This document shows, piece after piece, positions 47,413-57,010 of a DNA stretch of 64,000 nucleotides (positions are counted from its first letter, which is position 1; each line of letters opens with the position of its first letter). The stretch is from assembly GCA_002914845.1 (NCBI GenBank), contig JXTC01000154.1, positions 59,606-123,605 of the forward strand. The letters run 5' to 3'. A program made the translations under genes and the position numbers. Source of the DNA: Trema orientale (Eukaryota; Streptophyta; Magnoliopsida; Rosales; Cannabaceae). Under the pieces are notes generated by a model. It was not told the DNA's origin and ran no database searches. It was given only the letters and a program-made list of their open reading frames with translations.

Positions 47413-50400
47413 TTATGCCTGGTTACCAAATTTCTTGGCAATGATGGGACGAACATCATCTGCATCTACAATGGTCTCTAAGAATGGAAGTAATGAAATT
47501 AGTGCACAGTCTGATGGATCATCGAACCAACTCTTTATGGGAATCCCATTATTCACTTGCAAGCGGAACACCTGAAATGATTAGAAGAGACCAAGGCTTA
47601 GGAATTAAAGTACGTAATGTAGTGCATAAAATTGTTTCCTTCCTCAGTTTACCTCAACTCTACCAATAAAAGTTTCTTATAACTCCCCTGCCTGTGTAAG
47701 CATTTTCATAAGATTAATAGTTGTTACCATTTCCTACAAATGCCAAGGTTGGAGTGATAATAAATAACTGAGTAAAACTAAGACATGCGCTCATATGAAA
47801 GTACAGTTGTGGCAAAATCTGAAAAGAGTTGCAATTTTTTGCAAATTGTACAGGATCATGTTAAATGCTCCCAAAACCTCTTAAATAAGGCATGTTCTAC
47901 AGAAACCTAACATCAAGTTTGACACAGCATAATTGGTCTAGAAACCCCAAGAAATAGAAGATGAAAATAATGCAACTGCAATAAAGTTAGACAACTACAT
48001 AAAAGAGATGCCCAAAGATCAACAATTATGTAAATTCGACTATAGATATACCTGCGGAGAATTATCAATTATAGCAACTTTTGCAAGATCAACACCTAAA
48101 ACTGTCAAATCTTTAGTGTAACTGCCATCTGAGAAGATGCACGATTCACGATAAACCCGCCGAGATATAAGCTTTCCATCTGGATCCAGAATATCAAGGA
48201 GCTGTTCTGCATATATGCTTTGGCTGGCAGTAAAAACAACTACTTCAAACATCTCAGCAACTCGCTCTAAAAATGTTCGGAGGTAAGGCCGCTTTCTCAC
48301 ATACACAGTGTGCTCTTTCAAGTTGAAAAAAACAGTAAAGGTAAAGTCTGCATCATCACAATGTTCCAATGTAGAATGGACCAGTGTTTCTGCATGTATG
48401 AAGACAGGAGATCAAATATCAAAATATAAGGTCAAACAAATATCCCTTGAATAGAAATCTGGAAAGAAAATAGAATAGGAGAAGATTGTTCCTCTTAATA
48501 AAACTCCTCAGTATAGGGAAGAAGTCAAACCAAAAATGAAACTATAGGCCCAAGCTTAACACGTCGATTCCACGTGGAACAGGGTCTAGAATCAAAACTC
48601 CTTTATTCACAAGTTACCCGAGAATATGAAGAACTTTTAACATCCTCCATATTGGCCATCAAGAGCCGTTCAAGAAATTTTGATACATACCAATTATGCA
48701 AGAATGGATAGAACAAATATACGCATGCAAACACAAATACATACAGTAACAGACATATATATAGACATGCATGTGTATCCAACAAAGTATGGACTCTCGA
48801 GGTGTGAGGAGGCTAGGCTAGACCATGTGCATAATTACACAAACAGGCTTGTATACATGCATGTTTCTTCAACTTGTATGTACATAAAGTCATGCACACA
48901 CAACTTTTGCCTAATTTATAAAAATTTTAGCATCTTTCACGGAGAGCAGTTAGATTAACCCATCAATAGGTTTTAGATGGTAAATCTAAGACAAATTAAA
49001 TTCTCCCTGCCTTTTCACTATAACACCTTCACTGGCTTATAACCATATAAAGAAGAGTCCCTCTGGCAATAACATAGATACCTTAGATTTAATTACCTAA
49101 ATGAGGAACCTAAATGACATTATTCTGGAAAATTACCTATGATTTCCAAGCAATCTTTAGACTAATGAAATTTTTATAATATGGTGGCAGAATTAATAAA
49201 TCAACTGACAAATTGCTCCCCAAGAATGTTTCTTTACAAAAACAGGGTGGAATTATCTCAGAAATCACTTAAAATAAAGACTAGATAACATTTGGCCATT
49301 TAGAAGGATAAAATGTACTAACTCAAAGCATGCAACTCAATTCACTTACCATCCAAATCAAGTACTAGGGTTATAAGCCTCCTTTTTGAAAGTTCCTTGG
49401 GCAATGCATTGGATTGGAAATTGGACACCACATCTGATAATTCGGGCAAATTCTTTATAAACATCTGTGGATCAAAGCACTCTGCCTGATCTGAGTCAGA
49501 AGAGTTGACAGCAGACTCCTGGTCGCAAGATCTTATCTGATTAATTGCTAAGTACAAGCTAGAATTATTCGGATCCATTGTTGCTTGTTCATGTGATTTT
49601 TCATCATTGGTACTACTGCTTCTGATAGAGTCCTCTAGTAAAGGTAGTACCATGTACTGCTCAGCAACATCAAACAGCACGTTTGGCTCCGGATGTGTGT
49701 AATTAGTAAAACAATTTGTTTCACTAGTATCATCAAATGCATCCCCATTAAAGGGAAAGCTCGCAATGATCATGTCAGAAATGTAGAAGTCTGACACATC
49801 ACAAGTTTGATAGTCACATGAACTTCTATTGTCATCACTGTCATCAGCTTCTAACCAAGAAACATCAGGATGCTTATCACTCCCTACTGAAACAAGAAAG
49901 ACTATCAGATATAAGCTCTCCTCATAAGACATATGATATTAGAAAAGTTCAATATTAAATAAATTTTTATGCTAAAATAGATCTTTGAAGCATGTTATTT
50001 TTCCTGAAGCATATTTATTACTGGACTGTGGTTACTCTATCTCCCCTTTTTCTTCTATGACTCCTTTTTACTAGCAGACAGTGTGAATAAATTGATAATT
50101 GAGTGCTCAAACCTGCATCAGTGTCGGTATTTGCTTCACTATGGCCTTCAATAGGCTCTAAAGAAGGAGAGAAAATAGTCTCCAAATGTGATGGGAAAGC
50201 ATGGCTAGACTCCTGCAGTAAATGGAAAAGTGTTGCTATGTAAGCACAAAAGTAAATTAGAACAGCCATAGATGCAAATTAATAAGAGATAGAAAATATA
50301 GGAAAATTTTCTGTATTATTCCTTGTGTCTGCAGAAAACCAAACGATAATTTGTCAAATTGCAACAACCAAAAAAAAAAAAAGGTCTTTTAGAGACCAAA

Positions 50401-51906
50401 TTTAGCTTCAACAGAAACAGACATTACTACGATTACCAAATAGGTTCCGCGATTGACAACTATACTACGACAATGTCGCCAATGAAGCCTCATTTATAAG
50501 CAACAATCTCTAAAAAAAAAACTACCTCATTTATTAATGAAATTAAATTTAAAAGCCTTTATGAAATCAAATATGATATCTTTAATACCAAACAAAGCCA
50601 AATAGTTACGTTAAATTTATTTCACAAAACGAAAAAACTGATGAAACTTAAATAACAAGAAACACAAAACTTCACATAGCATGAAGTTAATCACTTTATT
50701 TACCATTCGTCCTGTGGTTGTAGAATCACAAGACTGCTTCAGACACTGAGAATCATCTTCATCTGGAAACTCCTGATGACCAATTGCTTCATGGCATGCA
50801 ATGTCCTTAGCAGAAACTTGCATACTTGAACATACTACTGGAAAAGTTCAAAGCTTCTTAAAATATGAATATAAAATTGCATCTCAAACTAAATGGAAAG
50901 AAAAAAAAATCCTCAGAAAAAAGGTATTTTCGCAAAGAAAACATGAAAAAATATAAAAATTTTCACATGAAATGGTAGTCTGAAATTCAAACACCCTCAT
51001 GGAAAAGATACACACTTCCCGTTTTTGTCGCATGTTGGTTGTCCTATGGTACACTACAATAAATTATTTAAAAGTGAAGAAGAACCACTCAGGATTTAGC
51101 AAGAGCTGCAAGAAAGGCAACTCAAAATCAATGTTTGATTTTGAGGCATTGATTTTGAGGCTAACTTTTGTAGTTTGTATTTTCTACTATTTCTTCTAGC
51201 AACCCAGCCCACCCAAAAAATAAAATAAAACAATTTTTTTTTCACTTTTTAAGTTTCTTTCAGATCGAAATCATTTCCCTTACAAATGTGATTCAAATTT
51301 GACAGAATTGATATCTTTCCGTTCTAAACAATGATGAAATAACCATACACAACCTTCATAAGCTTAAGATATTGATCAATTAATAAGTGAAATATCTTTT
51401 ATACCAGAAAATAAGAATCATTTCAGCTTTCCCTTATAATTCTTGATGTACAATAAAAGCAATCATAATTCTTCACTAATACAAGCTTTCATTTTTAGAA
51501 ATAAAATCATCACAGTAATTCTACATTTCATCCACTCTTATCTAACCAAAGACGTTTAGTGTCCAAATTTTACATGTTACTCATACTGAACCAGAATCAA
51601 ATATCAATATCTTTATAGGCAACCTGAGAAACCTCCATATCAAATATCAATATCTGTATAAGCAACCTGAGAAACCTCCATACAGTCTACAACAGAATTG
51701 AAGAGCAACACAAGCTTCTTCAAGTTCAGTTGCTTACCATCCTTACAGTTCTGTACGCAAGTATCAACATCAGCTGTACGTTCAGGAATCCTGACATGAG
51801 AGCATGGCTTTTTGGAAATTATACTAGACTTTTGACAAACGCGAAGACCATTTTTTTCTCTTAAACAGCCCGCGCTTGATTGTGTCTTCATTTTTAAAGA
51901 TGGCAT
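47413..51906 (-). CDS. SSP4: SCP1-like small phosphatase (CTDSPL2/SSP4 type), 478 aa, 6 coding exons
   Basis: Exons in transcript order: 51738-51906, 50704-50837, 50113-50212, 49350-49886, 48052-48389 and 47413-47571. GT-AG introns join to 1437 nt ending in TAA. The C-terminal third is an FCP1/SCP (NLI-interacting factor) phosphatase domain of the HAD fold. The catalytic DLDET motif (Asp311, Asp313, Thr315) is split across the exon 4/5 junction. It is followed by VYVRKRPYLRTFLE, VVVFTASQSIYAEQLLDIL, IIDNSPQVFRLQ and WFDDPSDCALISLLPFLE. The N-terminal 300 residues are acidic, low in known domains and begin MPSLKMKTQSS. The family dephosphorylates serines of the RNA polymerase II C-terminal domain in the nucleus. 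The ATG at 51906 is preferred. The upstream exon (to 51942) stays open but would be reached out of frame from the leader exon near 53.8 kb. Confidence 0.92.
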
Positions 51907-53791
51907 TTGATCTGTACTTGTGATATCTACAACAGATTTGATCTGGAAACATCAGCTGGTAAACAGACCCCTCTGATCAAACCAAGCGGCACAACAGACC
52001 GTCAGAAACAATCAAGAGAACAGGACAAAATTTTAAAAATACAGATACAGAGCAACCATTGGTAACAATAACGGTTATGTGAAAAAATACAAGGAATATA
52101 ATTGAATAAGTAGTGAAATAAAGAAATGGAAAAAATGTGTCATTGTTGAATCACTATCTGAAACAAAATCACCAGGGACCTAAAATATCAACTGTTGAAA
52201 AAGTCTTCTTGAATATCCATATTTACTGAATCTTCAGAAAATCATAAAGTAATACATATTGAAGCAAATAAATTTGCCCATCAATAAGCAAGAATTTAGT
52301 CACTAAAATTACAAAGGAGATTTTACCTACAAACAATATAAGCTTCAAGAGTTAATGGCAGTAATTATCTCACCCAGACCGAATACTTATCTCAAAAGCA
52401 CAACATAACAGGAAAAGACAAAATTCAATACTGCAAGAATGTTACTATAATAATAGACTTCCTGAAAAAATGAGTACCTTTAATATTTTGAAGTATTCTG
52501 TTCATATAACTCCTTTCCCAAAAAATCACTGATTTAATTGACCTATCTATTTACAAACAGAGTAAAGGTATCTTAATGCAGCTATCCCTTCAAACAGAAG
52601 TTAAAGTATCATCACAACTTATGTTTAGTATAGTTTCTTCATTTATAGTACTGTAGTACTAGCTTGGGCTTGAACAGAATCCTCGTGTTCGGCAAAATCA
52701 AAGAAGTATCTTTTCACTAAACGCTAAGCCTTAACTATGCGGTCATTGATAATATATACAAATATATATAGAGAAGTATATGAGCGCCCTAACAACTTAT
52801 GTCATCATTCCATTTCTTATGGGTTGTCAGAACTCCCAAGGAGAAAGTACAGGATACAGTCATACTTGTCAAGGGAAATAGACTTTCCACCTTCTCCACG
52901 GTGAACGGAAACGGAAAAGAACAATGGTTAAGGCTCTTGTTTCTGTTCAACACTTCATTCATAAGAAATAGATTGCATTTACTTCCAAAAACCCTTCTAA
53001 ATAATTATGAAAAAAAAAATAGAAGAAGCTGAACTTAAAAGCTCGAATTATAGTACACCACATGACAGAACAACACCAACCCCACTGCTCCAATCACCAT
53101 CATCATGAGATTTTCGAAACAGAATATGATTTGGGTCTCCAACAAGACACTAAATTGGAAAAGAATACACCAACACAAGCCACGGCCCCTACGTTTAAAA
53201 ATACGGTTGATTGGACTTGAAACAAGGAAATTTTTTTCTCTTTTTAATAATTGACTCATTGGTACAAGCTCACAAACAACAAACGTGGATGGCAGTTTAC
53301 GTTGTAAAATTTCAAAAGAATAATCAACCTATATATTCTTCTCGAAAGAACACCATAAAGATAGCAACACAATATATAAAACTATTCAAAAATAAGAAAA
53401 ACAGAGAACAAGAATCAAGATAAAGCATACCCATTTGCTAAAAAGCATCAAAACCCAAAACCCACATCCCAAAACCTTAAATTTTCCAAGTAATTAAGGT
53501 CAACCCAATTGACTTAATCTCCCACACAACAAAATTAAGATTGTACTAAAAAAAGAAAAAGAGTCCAGAAAAAGAAAACAACAGAAAGAACCAATGAATC
53601 ACCATACCAAAACAACAAAACAAGCATTCTCAAAAAAAAAACATAATCAGAACCAAACAAAGAATCTTAAATCCCATGAAACAACAAGGTCAAGCAACAG
53701 TAGTGTTGTGTTGTATATGGTCAAAGTAAAGCTTCAAATTTTATACAGAAAAACACAGTGAACAATTGAATTGAAGACGAGATAGGCATAC

Positions 53792-53890
53792 CCGCAGAGG
53801 TAGAGCAAATGGGTCTCTCTCTCTATTCTCTCTCTCTCTCTCTCTCTCTTGACTATTTTTCTTTTTGGTTTCTCTCTCTTAACTTCCATG
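53792..53890 (-). promoter_or_regulatory. Probable 5'-UTR exon of the SSP4-like gene, with GA tract
   Basis: A GT donor (GG|GTATGCC in gene sense) at 53790-53791 and an acceptor before 51942 would define a 1.85-kb leader intron. The exon contains a CT tract on the plus strand (GA in gene sense) at about 53813-53849. An ATG at 53889 opens a frame that runs into a stop soon after the splice, so it would be an upstream ORF rather than the protein start. This is inferred from signals only. Confidence 0.5.
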
Positions 53891-54152
53891 AACGGTCAGA
53901 CACAGGGCAATGTCGGCTTCATTTGGATCAAACAGACGGCTGTGATGGGATCTTCGGTGACCGGTTTCCACCGGTAATAAGTCGCCACGTAGGCTGAGGA
54001 ACCAGCTCACGATGACGCGTTGACACGTGCAGCTTCGCGGAAACTGAGGGAGAACCCTTTTATACTGGTGGACGTGAGTCTGGGGCCCACACCCTCCTCC
54101 AGCGCGTGCAGTCACCTCCTCTTTTTTTTTTCTTTTTTTTTATTGATTTAAG

Positions 54153-54534
54153 TAGGGGTGGCAATCTGTGTCGTGTCGTGCTTAACCTAATTAAATCGTG
54201 TCGTTAACAGGTTAACCTACGTGCACCTATTTAATGAAAACGACGTGCAGATTGATGGGTCAAAATATATATAAATAGTATAATTGTTAGTTTACTCAAT
54301 TTTTTTAATTAAGTTTTACTATAGTAAGAGAAATTGGTTCATTAGCTTTATGTTTTTTATTTTATTTACAAGAAATTCATGAAAAAATATTTTTTTGAAA
54401 ACAATTATTTAATATAATTTATTAAAAAATTACTTAATCGTGTCAATTCGAGTCGATTTCGTGTCAAGCAGGTTCAGCTAATCATGCGGGTTTCGAGTCG
54501 TGTTATCGTGTCATGACCTATATTGCCACCCCTA
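54153..54534. mobile_element. hAT-type MITE, copy 3, 8-bp target duplication
   Basis: This 382-bp element has termini TAGGGGTGGCAAT and ATTGCCACCCCTA, a perfect 13-bp inverted repeat. The exact 8-bp duplication GATTTAAG lies at 54145-54152 and 54535-54542. Subterminal CGTGTCGTG motifs link it to the copies at 12811 and 132, though its interior is shorter and more AT-rich. It lies about 260 bases upstream of the SSP4-like gene's probable leader. Confidence 0.92.
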
Positions 54535-54542
54535 GATTTAAG

Positions 54543-54940
54543 AGATATTTTGTCTTTCGTTTTTTTTCTTTTAATTTTTCTTTTCCTTTGTTCTTGGAAA
54601 TATATAATCTTTTTGTTTGCGACTTTTTCTGGTCAAATCAAAGGAAACCAATCCAAAAACCTTTTTGTTTCCTTTTCAATTTTCTTTTTTTTTCCCAATG
54701 TTTTTGACATATTCTATATTTTCTACACTTTTTCTAACCAAACAAGAAAGAATATTGTAATTTGTCAATTAACTTACTTTTCCTTTGGAAGGAGAGAGCA
54801 TGGTTTTATTTTTAGAGCTTGGTTTTTTTTAAATAAAAAAACATGATTTATTTTACTGACCTCAAAAAAGATTTTTTGAAAAAATTAAAAAAAATGAGTA
54901 TTAAATTAGTTGGCAACTATAATTACTAACTCTTATTAGC
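54543..54940. other. Intergenic, T-rich, no gene seen
   Basis: Pyrimidine-rich then A-rich sequence between two MITEs. The open frames are low-complexity artefacts. Confidence 0.5.
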
Positions 54941-54947
54941 AAATTTT

Positions 54948-55304
54948 AGGGATAATTGCAAAAAAACACCTTGAAATTTGGGTATTATGCAATTTAAATC
55001 CTAAAGTTTAGACTCTGCAAAATAATACTTAAGATTAAGAATTTCTGAAAATTAATACTCTAGACAGAATTTTTTGACCAATTTTAGGAATGAAAAAATA
55101 ATAATATCCTAAATTAAAACTAGATTAATCCATATTATTCATCTTAATTTTGAGAATATTATTATATTTTATCAGTTAAAAATCAATACATGGTATTAAT
55201 TTTTAGATTTTCGTAATCTCAGAGTATTGTTTTACAGAATCCAAACTTCAGAGTTTAAATTACAAAACATTCAAATATGAGGATATTTTTTTGCAGTTAT
55301 CCCT
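54948..55304. mobile_element. Long-TIR MITE, AGGGATAAYTGCAAAAAAA termini
   Basis: This 357-bp element has inverted arms of about 110 bp at roughly 75% identity. The left end is AGGGATAATTGCAAAAAAAC, and the right end reverse-complemented is AGGGATAACTGCAAAAAAAT. Both continue through GCAATTTAAATCC / GTAATTTAAACTC and AAAATTAATACT / AAAATTAATACC. The 7-bp repeat AAATTTT abuts both ends (54941-54947 and 55305-55311). Long arms suggest a Mutator-like origin, but the duplication is shorter than the usual 9 bp. Confidence 0.8.
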
Positions 55305-55311
55305 AAATTTT

Positions 55312-55961
55312 AACATGTAAGTTGTATCTTTTATCTTAATAAGAATTAGTAACTTTTCTCCTAACTTTTTTTTTTATTCAGATTGAAAATAATAGAACTA
55401 TAGAAGTGTAAAGAATATTTGAGTGAAAAAACAATTATAGGGCGAACTAAAATAGAAGTGTTATTGTTTTGAAGGAACTCAAACAACATATTTAATTTAG
55501 TGTCTCAGTTCATGTCTAACTAATGAATTGATGACACATCATTATTTAAATTATCTTATTAATTCTTTTCACTTTAGCATTCTTTTTGAAATTTTAATAT
55601 AATGTGTTATTTATTCATCGATTAGACATAGATTGAGACTCATAAATTAGTTAGATAATCTTAATTATCTTTGCAGATCAATTGTTTTGCTTAATCACTT
55701 AATTCAATCTTTTCCTCTTCCTTCTTTTCTATATGCGACTATGTGTTACTCCTTTAGGAAATATTTGTTGGACTTAAAAGGAAAGAAGAGTAGTTCAATT
55801 GAGAGAAGAGGGAATAAACCTTTGTTCATTTCAATTTATTTCTCTTTGAAGTTGCCTACTTTAGTAATAGTAGTCTTCTTTTGAAGCTTTGGCCTATAAC
55901 TCCTCCATGTTTGATAATCAAATTATAATTTATTCTTCAAGAGTTTATCATAATTTAGAAG
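55312..55961. other. Intergenic, no gene seen
   Basis: AT-rich sequence with no conserved frame, RNA gene or paired termini. Confidence 0.5.
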
Positions 55962-56840
55962 GCTCTATATATATATATATACCGTCATGAGTCATGTTTC
56001 AATGGGGATTTTTGTTTTTGCTCCATTGATGGGTACTTTCATTTAGACCATTGGATTTTGATCTGATGGTTATAATGATATTAGTAATTTTATCAAAAAA
56101 TAAAAATCTAATTAAATATTTATGACTTAAAAAATTAGTAACCTATATGTGACCTATGAGTTGGATTTTTTTTTCCCAATCTTTTTTTCATTGTTTTTTC
56201 TTTTTTTTTTTTCATTCTATTGTTTATTTTTATTAAAAAATAAATAGAAAAATAAGTAACCGTATATATATCTAGATATTTTTTTACTAAAGAACTAATT
56301 GTATATATATTAAATTTTTCATTAAAAAATGAGTCCTTTTTTATAATTTCAAAACTAACATTATATATCCCCTAAAAAAAAAAACTAATGTTATGTATAT
56401 ATTCTTAAAAAAAACAACTACCGTTAATATAAAACTATTAAATACTAATTTTTTATCAAAATTTTTTCTTAAAAAAACATTCTTTCTTTTTTATAATTTC
56501 AAAACTAATATTCCCTTTCATTATTAAAAAAAAAACTAACGTTACATCTCATATAAAAACAAAATTAACATTATTTATATTCTCAAAAAAATTACTTATT
56601 CATATTAGTAGCATAATATGTTCAAATTAAATGAAATTTAAAAAATTAAACTTATAAGTTAAAATCAAAAAAAGAAAATAAATAAATAAAAAAAATAATT
56701 GAATAAAATATTAATTGATCAAAAATAGATGAAATTACTTGCTATTGTAGGTTATATTCAACTTGATAATTTTACCCGTCTATGGAGTAAAAACAAAAAT
56801 CTCCATTGAAACATCACCCATATATATATATATATAGGGC
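55962..56840. mobile_element. Foldback element with TA-rich outer ends
   Basis: Near-identical inverted segments bound an AT-rich 0.7-kb interior. The left has ATGTTTCAATGGGGATTTTT, and the right reverse-complemented has ATGTTTCAATGGAGATTTTT. Both continue GTTTTTRCTCCATWGAYGGGTA. Outside these, both sides run into (TA)n and then GGCTCTATATA (left) or GCCCTATATA (right, reverse-complemented), so the true ends are probably near 55962 and 56840. No ORF. Confidence 0.7.
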
Positions 56841-56870
56841 ACCAACCATATAGGGCACCATATATATATA

Positions 56871-57010
56871 TATAATATCTGAAGATGGTTGAATCATACC
56901 AATAGGAGGATTCTTTATTATCGAATTTAAAAACCTTTAATATAATATCTGAAGATGGTTGAATCATACCAATAGGAGGATTCTTTATTATCGAATTTAA
57001 AAACTTTTAA
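56871..57010. repeat. Perfect-period tandem duplication, 70-bp unit
   Basis: Units 56871-56940 and 56941-57010 both begin TATAATATCTGAAGATGGTT and differ at a single base (AAACC versus AAACT near the end), so the duplication is recent. Confidence 0.95.

Noticed and set aside
53792-53889. ATG at 53889 as the true start of the SSP4-like protein
   Set aside because: The exon ends in phase 2, so splicing to the next exon gives a stop within a few codons. The downstream ATG at 51906 begins the family-like MPSLKMK sequence.
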